A stretch of DNA of 64,000 nucleotides from NCBI RefSeq assembly GCF_029784165.1, contig NC_073695.1, positions 9,957,786-10,021,785 of the forward strand, given 5' to 3'. Of the stretch, positions 1 through 11,904 are shown one piece after another. The notes beneath the pieces are model-generated. The model saw only the letters and a program-made list of their open reading frames with translations, was not told the DNA's origin and searched no databases. How positions within the stretch are numbered: position 1 is the stretch's first letter; every line of letters starts with the position of its first letter. The stretch comes from Wyeomyia smithii (taxonomy: Eukaryota; Arthropoda; Insecta; Diptera; Culicidae). The translations under genes and the position numbers were made by a program.

Positions 1-3000
1 TCAATGTCTTGATACCCCAATCCACAAACGCAATGATTACTGCTCGCCAGCCCAATACGCAAGAGATGTGCATCTAGCCCGTAGTGGTTGGACATAATCC
101 AAGACATCATGCGAATGAAATCTCGTCCTACATCCAATCCTCGAAACCAAGGTTTGGTGGAAACCTTGGGGATGATGCTGTGTATCCACCTTCCCAGTTC
201 TCCCTTATCCCACGAGGCCTGCCAGTTGACAAGTGTATTCTGACGTGAAAATTTTAAAAATTCATTGTAGGCAATTGGTCTGTTGTAAATATCACCGTTT
301 GTTGCACCCACCTTAGCCAAAGTGTCCGCTTTCTCATTGCCCGGAATGGAACAATGAGAAGGGACCCACACTAAGGTAATCTGAGAAGATTTTTCGGATA
401 AAGCACTCAGATGTTCCCGTATTTTCCCCAGGAAATACGGAGAGTGCCTTACATCCTTCATCGATCGGAGAGCCTCAATAGAACTGAGACTGTCCGTAAA
501 GATCCGTGGGCATTGTTTCAATAATCCCTAAGGTATACTGAATTGCAGCCAATTCTGCGACGTAAACAGAAGCAGGATTATCGAGCTTGTAGGAGGCGGT
601 AAAATTATTGTTGAAGATACCGAAGCCAGTGGACCCGTTGAGAAGTGATCCATCAGTATAAAACGCATTGTCGCAGTTGATGTTTTATATTTGTTATAAA
701 ATATTTTAGGGATCTGCTGCTCGCGTAAATGATCCGGGATTCCACGAGTTTCTTCCATCATGGATGTAGCGAAAAACACAGTAGAAAGAGAAGAATCTAA
801 TAAGTTGACACGATTGGAGGTGTATGAGGAAGGATTTATACTTTGAGACATGTGATTGAAATACACAGTCATGAAAGGGGTTTGAGAATTAAGTTCAACT
901 AGCCTATCGAAACTTTCAATTACCAAGGGGTTCAAAACCTCACATTTGATGAGAATACGAGTAGTCAGATCCCAAAAGCGGTCTTTTAATGGGAGAACGC
1001 CCGCCAAAACTTCCAAACTCATCGTATGGGTCGAATGCATGCAACCTAAGGCAATACGCAAACAACGATACTGCAATCGTTCCAGCTTGATTAAATGGGT
1101 GTTTGCAGCGGAGCGGAAGCAGAAACACCTGTACTCATGCACCGACAATAGCGTTGTTTGGTAAAGCCTTATGAGGTCTCCTGGGTGGGCGCCCCACCAT
1201 AATCCAGTAATTGTCCGGAGAAAATTCACTCTTTGTTGACATTTTTTCATCAAATACCGAACGTGACATCCCCAGGTGCCTTTCGAATCAAACCAGACAC
1301 CAAGATATTTAGATACCAAAACCTGAGAAATCGTTTCACCCATTAACTGTAAGTGGAGCTGAGCAGGCTCACGCTTCTTAGAAAAAACTACTGTCTCAGT
1401 CTTCTCCGGAGAGAATTCGATACCTAGCTGTAAAGTCCAAGCAGACAAATTGTCCAAGGTATCTTGCAATGGTCCTTGCAAATCGGCAGCTTTGGCTCCT
1501 GTAACAGAGACCACGCTGTCGTCTGCAAGTTGTCTTATCGTGCATAAATTTGCCAGACATGCGTCAATGTCTTTCACATCAAAATTGTAAAGAAGGGGGC
1601 TTAAGCATGAGCCCTGGGGAAGACCCATGTAGCTAATACGAAAAGTTGCTAAATCGCCATGCGTAAAATGCATATGCTTTTCGGACAACAAATTATGCAA
1701 AAAATTGTTCAAAATTGGTGAAAATCCTTGTCGGTGAAGTTTGCCCGAAAGAATGTCAATAGAAACGGAATCAAAAGCCCCCTTAATGTCCAATAACACA
1801 GATGCCATTTGTTCTTTGCGAGCATACGCCAGCTGAATATCTGTAGAAAGCAACGCAAGACAGTCATTCGTCCCTTTGGCACGGCGGAAGCCAAATTGAG
1901 TATCTGATAGTAGACCGTTTGATTCGACCCAATGGTCTAAACGACGGAGTATCATTTTCTCCATCAATTTCCGGATTCAGGATAGCATTGCAATCGGCCT
2001 ATAAGAGTTGTGATCAGAAGCTGGTTTTCCCGGTTTTTGGATGGCGATCACCTTCACTTGCCTCCAATCCTGCAGTACAATGTTTTGCTCCAGGAACTTA
2101 TTGAACAAGCTCAACAAGCGTCTCTTGGCATTGCCGGGTAGATTCTTCAACAAGTTGAATTTGATTCTATCTAACCCAGGCGCGTTATTGTTACAGGACA
2201 GGAGGGCAGCTGAAAGTTCTGCCATCGTAAAAGGTGATTCTATCGTATCGTGGCCCGGAGACGTATCGCGAACAAAGTTTTGCTCCGGAACAGAGTCCGG
2301 ATATACTTTCCTGGCAGAATCAGATATCCACCGACTTGAAGACTCCTCGCTTTCGTTGACCGTTACGCGATTCCGCATTCTTCGGGCTCCAAAGAGTGCT
2401 CATCGATGTATCCCTCGACGTTTCGTTTACGAACCGGCGCCAATATCCACGTTTCTTTGCTCGGACCTAGCTTTTGAACTTGGTCTCAAGCTCCAAATAC
2501 CGCTTAAAGTCTTCGGGTTGACCTTTCACCCAAAAGTAGGCCTTAAACGCGTCGGATTTTTCCGTGTAGACATCGGAGCACTCTTTGTCCCACCACGTAG
2601 TGGGAGGCCGTTCTTTAATAGTCACGCCGGGATATTTCTTCGTTTGGGCTTGCAACGCGGCGTCGAGAATCAAGCCCGCGAGGAGGTTGTATTCTTCAAG
2701 TGGTGGGTGATGTTGAATCGACTCAACAGCTTCTGATATCATTTCCTCGTATAATTTCCAATCGATATTCCGTGTGAGGTCATACGGAATATCAACTGAT
2801 CGCGTGTGAGTTGAACCATTATCAATTGAAATTTGAATAGGCAAATGATCGCTACCGTGGGGATCAAGGACTACCTTCTATATGCAATCCAACCGTAGCG
2901 ATGTTGAACATAAAGATAAATCTAAAGCACTGGGGCGCGCTGGAGGTTTCGGAACGCGTGTCATATCCCCGTTGATTAATATTGTCATGTCGAAATCGTC

Positions 3001-3510
3001 GCAGAGGTTATAGATCAAAAAGGAACGGTTATCATTAGAAGGGGAACCCCAAGCCACGCCGTGAGAGTTAAAATCTCTCAAAATAAAACGTGGCGAGGGA
3101 AGAAAATCAAAGAGCAGCCGTTGCCCAACCTGTGCTCTGGGAGGAATATATATTGAGGCAATACAAAGCTCTTTACCTTGTATTGTCATTTTACATGCGA
3201 CAGCTTCGACGCCTGCGACCGTGGGGAGGTTAATACGATTGAAGGAATAGCACTTCTTAATCCCTAGAAGTACTCCTCCGTAAGGGGTGTCTCGGTCGAG
3301 GCGAATTATATTAAAATCATGGAAGCTAAGATCTACATTTGAAGTGAGCCAAGTTTCACAGAGGGAAAATGCATCGCATTTATACTTATTAATCAAAACT
3401 TTAAATGAATCAATTTTGGGGATGATACTTCTACAATTCCACTGTAAAATAGAGATAGAATCCTTCATCTCAGCCGATGAATTAGCCATCGAAGGATACG
3501 ATCGCTGCAA
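1..3510 (-). pseudogene. LINE copy 1 ORF2: endonuclease, reverse transcriptase, RNase H (broken)
   Basis: Domains in order from 3510 downward: APE-like endonuclease (LQWNCRS, CETWL, YIPPRA), linker, reverse transcriptase (motif A LDIKGAFDSV, motif B GLPQGSCLSPL, motif C LADDSV), then RNase H (WVPSHCSIPGNEKAD) and the start of a C-terminal Cys/His motif. Lesions relative to copy 2: the endonuclease GDFN motif reads RDFN; a short in-frame deletion precedes it; there are stops at the end of the endonuclease (about 2878), at about 2467 and at 1977; a 5-nt deletion lies near 2390; one T is missing from the run at 683-686; and 11 nt are missing near 507. The last two sum to 12 nt, so frame is regained and RNase H stays open to base 1. 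The LADD box is shared with copy 2 and is a family trait. Confidence 0.9.
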
Positions 3511-4340
3511 GGAGGGTCCATTTAGCAGTCAACTGCTTCAAAAACGTTTTAACTGTTAGTAGAAATGCCAGCAGAAGACTTTTAAGAGGATCAGTTATGT
3601 TGAAATTTTCAAAAATCCAGTCCACAATATCTGAAAACTTCAGCAGTCCAGATTCTGGCTGAATCTTGGACGAAAAAGAAGGAACAGTTGGGTTTTTTGA
3701 TGTTCCTGGAAGTGCCGGAAACTCCTTACTTGAATTCAGTCCCGGAGGAGTTTGCTTCGGATTTTTTACAGCACTTTTTTGTTTCTTAATATCAGTCACT
3801 TCAGATGGAGACCTTCTCTGTCCTTTCCTAGGAAGCCTAGGAGAAGAAAGGTTTTTCCTCTTCCTAGATTTCCCGGGTTCAACAAGAGAAGATTCCCCAA
3901 CTGAATCGTCAGAATCAGACTCATCGGATGGCAAGACCTCGAAGAGATTCGGGGAAACCAGTTTGGTGGCAGCGGCCTCTTTGAGCATTTCTGCGAAAGT
4001 GCGCTTAGAGTGCTCTTTCAGAGACCGTTTGATCTTGTCTTGGCGCTGTTTGTACGCGGGACATGCAGACAGCTCATGCGGAGTCTGCCCACAATAAAGG
4101 CACTTTTCAGCACCCTTATTACAGGCGTCATCCGCATGTTGCTCTCCGCACTTGCCACAACGTGCTTTATTGCCACAGTGGGAGGCCGTATGGCCCAACT
4201 GTTTGCACTTGAGGCAATTCATTACCCGCGGTACAAACAAGCGCACGGGCAGACGCACCTTGTCCACGAGCACATAGCTCGGCAGAGCAGACCCGGCGAA
4301 AGTCACGCGAAAAGAGTCTGAAGGGGTGTAATTTTTTACA
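3482..4340 (-). pseudogene. LINE copy 1 ORF1, gag-like nucleic-acid-binding protein, N-terminally truncated
   Basis: ORF1 proteins of such LINEs bind element RNA in the ribonucleoprotein particle. What remains is about 275 open codons, with three CCHC-type knuckles near its start (CLKCKQLGHTASHC is the first) followed by a Lys/Arg- and Ser-rich, acidic-patch linker. The C-terminal tail is intact to a stop at 3482-3484, overlapping the ORF2 start by 29 nt. The corresponding protein in copy 2 has about 170 further N-terminal residues that are absent here. Homology to copy 2 fades at about 4335-4345, where a different retroelement begins. Not a host gene. Confidence 0.85.
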
Positions 4341-4344
4341 CATT

Positions 4345-4765
4345 GGAGACATTTTTTGCGATGACGTATTTGACATTCGTCAATTGTGCAAATAGTAGCT
4401 CTTATCGGTACTAAACATTTTTCGTGTCACACCAATTAAAAAAAAAATACTAGAATGGCTGCTTTGATTTTTGTCCCGCGTTCCCATACATTCAACGCAC
4501 TGTGCGCTGTGGGGACTGACAATTTCGGTGCTGGTTTCTTTAACGAAGTGGTCGTAGAGAATGCTGGAGACGCTGGTTTTCGGAGGACTGGTCGACTGCA
4601 ATCGCATCTAGAATCCGGGTTTGCCCTTCCAAAAACTTCATCACGTGTAGATATGCAGGCTCTTCCTTTTTCACGGCAAACTCCTTCCATTTCTTCTGCG
4701 TGGCGTCGTCCAGCTTCGCAGCTAATAAAGTAAGCAGGTATAATACGCCCACCGTAACAAACATC
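4345..4765 (-). pseudogene. BEL/Pao LTR-retrotransposon gag fragment (DUF1759-like)
   Basis: The minus strand at 4555-4745 reads LAAKLDDATQKKWKE then about ten residues then FLEGQTRILDAI. This matches the conserved segment of BEL/Pao gag-type polyproteins (Leu-Asp-x-x-Thr-x-x-x-Trp then E/FL-x-x-R-x-x-x-L-E/D-A). Further down, in shifted frames, come a CVEC pair and HRKKCLQC, which resemble the gag zinc-knuckle region. The fragment is cut on its low side by LINE copy 1 and on its high side by the MITE at 4774. No LTR, protease or integrase is visible. Several frameshifts make it a relic. Confidence 0.55.
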
Positions 4766-4773
4766 GTCAATAT

Positions 4774-5006
4774 CAGGGCTGGATTTAGATGCTGGGGGCC
4801 CGGGGCAGATATTTTCGTGGGGCCCTCTTTTTTCTTGAAAAAATTAGAGGTAAGGAAATTTTGAACTTGGAAATGATTTAACGCTCTACGAAGGTAACGA
4901 GCAAAAACAGGTCTCCACTCTGCCTTCACGTCTGTCCCAGGACTAGGGGGGCCGCCTGTGTCGAAAGGCCCGGGGCATTTGCCCCCCTCCCTCAAATCTG
5001 GGCCTG
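4774..5006. mobile_element. hAT-type MITE with perfect 8-bp target duplication
   Basis: The 233-bp element starts CAGGGCTGGATTTAG and ends with the inverted form of CAGGCCCAGATTTGAG, rich in GGGGCCC runs. It is flanked on both sides by GTCAATAT (4766-4773 and 5007-5014). An 8-bp duplication and CAGGG-type termini are the hallmark of hAT-superfamily miniature elements. It has no coding capacity. It sits in the BEL/Pao gag relic, so it inserted after that element. A truncated relative in opposite orientation lies at 12933-13084. Confidence 0.9.
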
Positions 5007-5014
5007 GTCAATAT

Positions 5015-6414
5015 TGTAGTTATGTTTAGCACAAACAGCAAACCTTTCTAGCAGTTTGATGAACTATTTAGTTGGTAATGCAATGCTATTATTTTGTTTT
5101 GTTTCAACTATTACACAAAAACACAAATATAATTAAACCGAAAGCTTTCCAATCTACCGGGGTAAAACGCCCCAGATGCAGTATACTGTGCCCAATGCAC
5201 TTGAAGTCTCAGAAGTAAACGCTAAAGTAATGGACATATCAGCCCGGCTAAAGACGGGGCATACCTCCTGGATCTGTAGTCTAGCAGAAAGCATTAAATA
5301 TTTTAGAAAATTATACAGTTTCAATCGTTTCTTTACTTGATACAGCTGCATATAGGTTAATTCGAGATAAATAAGTGCAAATACAAAGTAATAAACTGTA
5401 TATACTAGTTAAAATGCTTTACGGAAACGCTGCAAGAAGTTAGATCTGAAGCAGCTCGAATCAAAATTTATTTTTGTTTATTTTTTGCTGCTAGCGACAA
5501 TTATCAAACTTGCACAGTAGGCTACGGATTCCCAATAGTCTCATATCTTATGTTTTGCATGTTTCCGAATAAATGGACTGGGGCGTTATATCACAGAAGG
5601 GGGGGGGGGCTCTATACATGCTTACCTTAGCTTCCCCTAACATGGAATAAACTCGCAGTCATCTTTTTTAACTTCGGTTGCTGTAGCAGAGCGTTCACGT
5701 GTCGCTTTTTCTGCAAGTAGAGTACTTGTTCCATTATTCATCCCATTTGCCTGACTTTCATGAAAAATACACGGACTAAACTCCAATTTTTTTACGAAAT
5801 CATTGATCAAATATATAAAATACGCTTACGTGCTCCTAACGAATCTCCGAGCAATGGAAATTTAGCCAACTTATCTAGATTTATTCTGAATTTTGTAAAA
5901 CGAGCCATTTTTCACAACGTCCTCATATTAATCTCAAAACTGAAAACACTGCTCTATTATTCGTCTCACGACGCCCCATATTCATCACACTGTTAATCAA
6001 CTTCATGAATAAACGTGGTTGCATACCTTCGTAGTTGCCCTGACAAAGGGCATGGACCGATTTTATTGGCCCAGAACCGTTCTATTTTTTATGTGATGTT
6101 CTAAATAAATTTTTATATCAGATATCGTATGTTTCGAATGAATTTTTATTTTATGCATTGCCCATACTGCGAGTTTATCAAAACATATTTTGCGAGGTTC
6201 TTCTAAACAATGCAGGGTCATTCCATACGAAGTGACCCGAAAACAGCACAAACTTGGCATAGATCATCACGGATTTGTCCAAAGTTGGGGAAATTATTCA
6301 TCCAGGTTCACTTTGTAAAAATCCCAACTTTGGTGTCGATTGGGTTACCTTCCCGCTCTGTGGGACTCCCCTCTTTGTTGCAAAGTCAAGCATTTTTTGT
6401 TCAAAATCTCTCTT
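5015..6414. other. AT-rich stretch with no recognisable gene
   Basis: No coding signature. It holds an 11-G run at 5599-5609 and a short block at about 5195-5240 (GCACTTGAAGTCTCAGA) that recurs at about 32137, so part of it is an old dispersed repeat. The remainder shows nothing I can assign. Confidence 0.5.
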
Positions 6415-7010
6415 TTCTTTTTCTTACAATTCATACAGGTAAGATGTCCGAAAAATACTGGTAGATGATTTTTGAAGAAAATTAACCGGAGAATCCAGAA
6501 AAAAAAAGTTTTGATCGGAAGTGTGCCAGTTAGATTTTTTTTTATTTTAAAACCAAATTCACATTTTTGAGCAAATGTAGCCATTATTATTTTTAATATG
6601 ATAATTGCATCGCGTTCTTTGGAAAATTTCACTTTAGAAACACTTATCATATTGTAGTAATATATAGCCAATCTCGAGTTACAACATTTTTATGAAAAAA
6701 GGTTGACATTTCCTAATCTTACAATTTACAGACGAGGACGTCCAAAAATTGCTGGTAGAAGACTTTTGAAACAAATGAACTAAAAAATCCAAAAAAAGAT
6801 ATCAATTTTTGACCGGAAGTGTTGCCAGATAGATTTTTTTTTTGTATTTAAAATCTAACTAGCATTTTTTGGCAAATGCAGCAGATTTTGTTTCAAATTT
6901 AATAGTTTCAACGTATTCCCCGGAATATTTTACGTATGAAACACGTATCATCTCGAGGTAATAACATGCTTGTGATTTTTTAGATAAAGAATCGAAAAAC
7001 CTTTACAGAT
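6415..7010. repeat. Two diverged direct copies of a roughly 297-bp AT-rich repeat
   Basis: Blocks at about 6415-6700 and 6712-7010 share an ordered set of words: a gap-tolerant GAxGTCCxAAAA, then CTGGTAGA, then AATCCA, then GACCGGAAGTGT-like and CCAGxTAGATTTTTTT, then AGCAxATTTT and GGCAAATGyAGC. The spacing of corresponding words is about 297 bp. This is an old tandem duplication or two fragments of one dispersed element; no termini or coding region can be seen. Confidence 0.6.
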
Positions 7011-7259
7011 ATACACTTTCCAATAACAGATAACTTTTGTTCTCAAATTCTGAACCGGAATTCGGATTAGATTCACATCGGATCGTACCGGAAAGAGGCT
7101 TTAGAAAATTTATTCTATGACGGTCAATATGACCAATAAAACAATCCAAGAATAATTTACTGTGCATTTGTACTTCCTTAACTTGTATTTTAAAACATAA
7201 CCAAGCATTATATTCTTGTTAAAAAAAATCCCCACTATTTATACTCATTACCTTTATAC

Positions 7260-9600
7260 CCACAACTTACCTATCGAAATCGAATATTCCCATCTCTATC
7301 AATATCACTTTTTTTTGCATTCTCAACCGCCTTTCTTGTGAATCCAAGAACCAGCAGAACACCTGCAAAAGAATAAAAAACCTCCAGTGCATACTGGCGA
7401 AAAAAATACTCTCTTCATTCCCCTTCTGGCCGAGCCGAGCGCATAAGTCGAAACACAATAACAGTTTGTCTTCGCCGATAATGATGAAATATCGAGTCGG
7501 CCTGATTTTCCCTCCCACATTCCCGCGCGAGTACCGCACTGTGTCGGAATTTCAACCGAAACGCGCCAGATAATGACTGGTCGGGCCACTTTGCTTGTCG
7601 GTCGGGAGAGGGCTCTTCGGCACTCTGGAAAGCCCGAAATTTATCACATTTAATTTGAAACTGGATTCGAATGAGGCGTTTCCTGGTGGTGGATGCCTCA
7701 AGGAGCAAAGATGGAAGTTTTCTTCCGTCCTGAGTAACGACTTTGCACGGGAAGTTATTTCGCTTAATCGGCACCGGAACTGCTTAAATTGGTTTGGTCT
7801 CGGAAGGATTAGTGCCAGGACTAGAAGTCCGAAATAAATTTTCGGAAGTGGAAAAGAACTTAGAAGATTTCAGAAAAAAATAATTTACAGCCGTTAAATT
7901 AGGTCATTTATTCTCTAGAAAAATTCGTTTTCATGTAAGATGACAGAGTGAACTCATCAGAACTAAAAATTTATTTCTTATCAGTTTAATGTACGTCTAG
8001 GTGAGAGTGAATTCATTCGATTTTATGTCAAAAACAAACTCCAAATTAAAATGAAATCCTTCCTAATTGCACCGTTCCAATCGTTCGAGGAAGCTCCGCA
8101 CAAAACAACAACAAATCAATTGCAATCGGTTCCATTAGGGGTCTTATCGTTCCCGCAGCGGTAGGTAATCCACTTATATCAGCAGATGTCTCCGGATGTT
8201 GTCTCCCCGGCTTCGTAAACAAATGCTTCTCCATATTGTAGAGGTGGGGGTTGGGAAGAACAACACCCCGATTCGGAAACAATAACATTCAAACCCATCA
8301 TCAACATCGGTGCCGTGTGTCATCCATTTTCCTTCTGCCGATCGCGGAATCTTACGCCGGTGTAACTCTAAACCACCAGAACCAGTAACGGTAGCATCGC
8401 CATTTCCCCCACCACTATCACCCTAACGCCACCTCTTTAGTGCAGTGGAAAATGGAAAAAGGGTAAGGAGAGAGAGTGAACAATAAATTAACGATAAATA
8501 AAAAGGCAATAACAGCTCCCGCATGATAATGATAAAATTATTTAAATTTATTATTTTTTTGTGCGCGTCAGGAGAGCGACGGCTGAGAACCCTTACCCCA
8601 CACCATCGTCCCCCCCAGCCCCATTCAATGTGGCTGTAGTGTCATCCACTTTTGCACATTAACTGGTTTTGAAAATGCCTACTTCTGGAAATAAGTGCGG
8701 CCGAAAGAGACACGCTATAAATTTCGGTTTGTTCGGGGATGCTGTTGCTGTTGCCGGGTTATGCTTCATGTGGAGATTTTTTTTCCGCCGTGATTTGGCA
8801 GATTTTTCCCTCTGTACACGGCGAGGTCGGTGTCCCGGCTTGAAGCGTTGAATGACGGCCATGTGAATACGGGGCAATGATATCTTCACTCCTTAGTTTC
8901 GTGGTACGTCTCCTACAAAACGAGTGTCATCTCGTTTGCTTGCCTCGATGAGTGTCCAATTTGCGAAAGTGTCTTTTTATTATCCTTTCCTCTTGTCGAA
9001 AAACGAAATGAAGGATTGTTCTCGTTTGGGAATCTTTTCCGCAAGCAAATAACGAACTGGTGGCCGGGACTGTCATCAGCAGCCGAATCATTATTAGAAG
9101 CAGGAAACGGAACTTACACAAATTAAGACCTACCCGGGGCTCCGAAACGAAAACCCATCCGTTGGCTGGCGTGCACATTTTTAACGGTAATAACTGAATT
9201 TTTAAATGCCATAAAAACAATCTGTGCCAGTGACACATTCGGAACGCGTGCCGCAGAATGGCAGCCGTTTTTTTCATTCGCCTGCTTCAGTTTCAGCCCG
9301 GAAACGGCACATCGCCATGCATGCGTGCGGTCGCGGCACTAAAAATATGCGAATTTTTATTATTCATGGGAGATTTTGGTGGCGTGGATACTGACGTGGC
9401 GTACGGAAAATCTCTCGCCAATCCATTGAATTCTGTTACACTGTTGGTGGGAATGACTGAGCGGCCTCGAAAGGGGGGAGACGATGAGAGCTGAGAAAAT
9501 GGGAGTCCACGGAGGTTCACACAGAGGTACCCGATTGGATTTATACCGGCTGGGGATGTTTAAATTTAAATGAGCTTCTGTCAAATTGGTTGACATTGAG
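7260..9600. other. Moderately GC-rich, apparently single-copy intronic DNA
   Basis: This stretch lacks the words shared by the repeats elsewhere in the window and has a more balanced composition. Short open frames exist on both strands, but none has a recognisable motif, a codon bias I can argue for, or a plausible splice context. It is the type of segment that can hold enhancers in a long intron, but nothing in the sequence proves that. Confidence 0.4.
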
Positions 9601-10198
9601 TTCTGTGATGTACAACGGGCAGGTCAGCACAGCGAAATGTGGGCGGGTATATGAACTTTGGTAACATTAAATTTTTACAATGTGCGATCAGGCTACAAAA
9701 TGTTATTCCTTTGTGGTGAAGTTAAAATTTGATTAAGCAGTCCAGAATACCAAATATAAGAGTACAACAAATGGGTATTTCATTTATGATTGATTTCAAA
9801 GCAAAAGAGTTGAAGAGGTTGTTCATAATACACGACCGCAAGGTTAACTTAGAGTTACGACAGCCTGTCTTATGTCAATGTATTTCTTGCAACAGGCTTG
9901 GGAATATAATCGATTGAGGTTGATCAAATTAAATAATGTATAGCGGTAAATTTCAGAAACAATTCTCTTTCCACTATCTTTTTTACTGTATGATTCGAAG
10001 AGAAGCGTTATTTAATTGACTTGAAGTCAATACATAAATATTTAATGTTAAAGCTTGTTGGAACACAGTTGTAAGAAGAGTAATGTTTTAATTTTAGTTA
10101 GAGGCAAAACCTTGTTTTTACTGCTTCAATCAAAAATATGTGATGGTCCTTAAAAAGACAGTTGGTTTTAGTTTTCACAAAGCTGGGAATTAATCGAA
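9600..10198. other. AT-rich stretch, nothing assigned
   Basis: No coding, repeat or RNA signature recognised between the unique block and the H2A pseudogene. Confidence 0.4.
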
Positions 10199-10480
10199 TT
10201 ACGCCTTCTTGCCTGTTGATTTCGGAAGCAGAACAATTTAGATATCTAGCTCATTACCTTCCTTAACAATTGTGATGTCGGATAAAAGCTTGGTGAATTC
10301 CTCGTCATTGTGGATTGTCAACTGCAGATGATGCGGGAACATTTCTGCAGCTAGGCACTCCATTACAGCTGTCAGATAGATACGACTAAAGTACCAACGC
10401 ACATAATTTTTATTACGCCTTATCTTAAATACATGTAGAGAGTATTGACGCCACAACCAAGCGGCGCACGTTGTTTCCAA
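10199..10480 (-). pseudogene. Histone H2A pseudogene
   Basis: H2A pairs with H2B in the nucleosome core; this copy cannot make a functional protein. On the minus strand, ending at a TAA at 10199-10201, the reading gives a weak RLLRKGNYAERV-like segment, then YLTAVMECLAAE (H2A YLAAVMEYLAAE), then HLQLTIHNDEEFTKLL (H2A HLQLAIRNDEELNKLL), then after an in-frame stop the tail VLLPKSTGKKA, the normal end of canonical H2A. About 16 codons covering LELAGNAARDNKKTRI are missing in frame. The N-terminal third is too decayed to read. The C-terminal tail shows it derives from replication-dependent H2A rather than H2A.V. No flanking duplication was found, so the route of arrival (DNA or RNA copy) is open. 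Confidence 0.85.
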
Positions 10481-10499
10481 AACTGAAAAAACGTGATCG

Positions 10500-11180
10500 A
10501 AATTTGTTTTACACGAAAAAAAAAGATATAAGAGCCGTAGTGTCTCAAGTAAAGTTATCAAATTAATTTTTGTCCATGTTATAACTCCAATAATGATAAT
10601 TATATAATATCCATTTTGTAACTTCTATGTTTCAATTTTGTGAATTTTATTTTTCGCATTGTTCCATATGAAAATCTACGAAGAAACCATAGTTCTATTT
10701 GCCTATTTAAATGGACTTTTGTGGAGTTTTCTATAGAATTACATAATTTCATCGAAGAAAGATTTTTTTTTATTTCTTGTTTTACCTTATTTATTGAAGG
10801 TTTTAATCAAATAATGTACTAATATACCAAAAGATATATACGATATCTGCGAAAACGACGTTCTCTATTAAAAATTAAGCCAAACATTTTTCAATCCAGA
10901 TATAGGAATTTGTCTTTGTCAGATAATTAGGGCAGTATTTTAATAAAAATCTTTAATACACACTAAAATTAAAACCCCGAGAATTCAGCAGCTGATGAAT
11001 TCAGCGAAACATATTACACGTTATCAGCACAATTTTCGAAAACTTCGGTAAACGAAATTTCAATAGTTGTTGGTTTACGGTAGAGAAATATTCGTCGAAA
11101 TTGCGTTGCTGACATTTTCAAAAAAAAAATGCCAAGTTCAATCAGCTGTTGAGAAGTTTGCCGAGATTAATCGAGAGTTT
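10500..11180. other. AT-rich stretch, nothing assigned
   Basis: Only short open frames and homopolymer runs; no repeat partner was recognised in this window. Confidence 0.4.
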
Positions 11181-11186
11181 GTATTG

Positions 11187-11470
11187 TAGAACATTGAAAA
11201 AGTGTAGAAAATCACTATAAAAAATCATCCTGAAAAAGTTGATTTTAAAAACCATTCTAAAAAAAAATCCACAAAACCCAAATGAATAGGCAGATAGAAG
11301 TTTGTAGTCTTCGAAAAAGTTTTGTTTTCCGAAATGCGTGTTTTACATATGCAAAATTGAGAAAAAGGTGGCTTCTAGGAGAAATAATCACCAATTTGCA
11401 ACTTTGTTGTTTTGCAGTGGGCGGGGCAGCGTAAATAATGGAATGATGGAATGTGAAAAATGGGACGGTC
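11187..11470 (+). repeat. Dispersed repeat, copy a
   Basis: Shares with 12075-12480, in the same orientation and order, TAGAACATT, AAAATCxCTATAAAAA, CAAATxxxxAGxCAGATAGAA, GTCTTC, and finally GCAGCGTAA followed by TGGAATGA and TATGAAAAA-like words. The copies are strongly diverged. No termini or coding capacity can be defined. Confidence 0.55.
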
Positions 11471-11837
11471 GCAATTTTCTAAAATACATGATTACATATG
11501 CTGGGCTGGAGCCAACCTAGCATAAGTTTTATACGTTTAATCTCACATAATTTCCAATTTTAGAGTATCGACTTGAATCGTTCCTGTTTCCAACTTCTAA
11601 CAATTTTATTCAGTTTGCTGTTTGCTGAGGAACGGAAAATTATATCGAATTCGTTAAATTAAATGTTTATCTCGCCATTTGAGCTACGATTAAAGGTTTT
11701 TCTGATTCGAATAAATGTGAAGTAGAGGGAGCTAGTAACAAAAAGTTGTATCTATTCATTGAAAATTAATCATTGTTTATATTACTTTATTGTCGCAGCA
11801 TTTAGCAATGCACTATTTGATAAAATTGCAATGTTGA

Positions 11838-11895
11838 AATTCCGTCTACTATTTATTTCAATGGAATCTAAAAATATTGTAGTCCAACGTCATAC
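11838..11895 (+). repeat. Short dispersed repeat, also at 57316-57385
   Basis: The words AATTCCxTCTACTATTT, TTCAATGGxAT and TAGTxCAACGTCAT occur in the same order and orientation here and just beyond the tandem array at 57.3 kb. The two sites must share an ancestral element; its identity is not evident. Confidence 0.6.
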
Positions 11896-11904
11896 CCTTC
11901 CAGC

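Larger units (their letters stand above)
1..4340 (-). mobile_element. RNase H-bearing non-LTR retrotransposon (LINE), copy 1, 5'-truncated and decayed
   Basis: Reading the minus strand downward from about 4340, the order is gag-like ORF1 with zinc knuckles, then ORF2 with an APE-type endonuclease, reverse transcriptase and RNase H, running off the window at base 1. The same protein order and close sequence recur on the + strand at 25.5-31.3 kb, so the two are copies of one family. The 5' end stops inside ORF1 at roughly codon 170 of the longer copy, which is typical of incomplete reverse transcription. It abuts a BEL/Pao gag relic. RNase H at the end of ORF2 points to the I/LOA/Outcast/Loner group; I cannot assign the clade. 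The copy carries several stops and indels (listed under its ORFs) and is not active. Confidence 0.9.

Noticed and set aside
4540..4995. A 151-codon minus-strand frame
   Set aside because: It runs through the hAT MITE into BEL/Pao gag; only the part below 4765 has homology, so it is not one protein.
5597..5609. G11 run as a regulatory G-quadruplex
   Set aside because: A single uninterrupted run without the spaced G-tracts needed for a convincing quadruplex.
10238..10561. 107-codon minus-strand frame as a possible novel gene
   Set aside because: Its second half is histone H2A with an internal deletion and a nonsense codon; it is a pseudogene.
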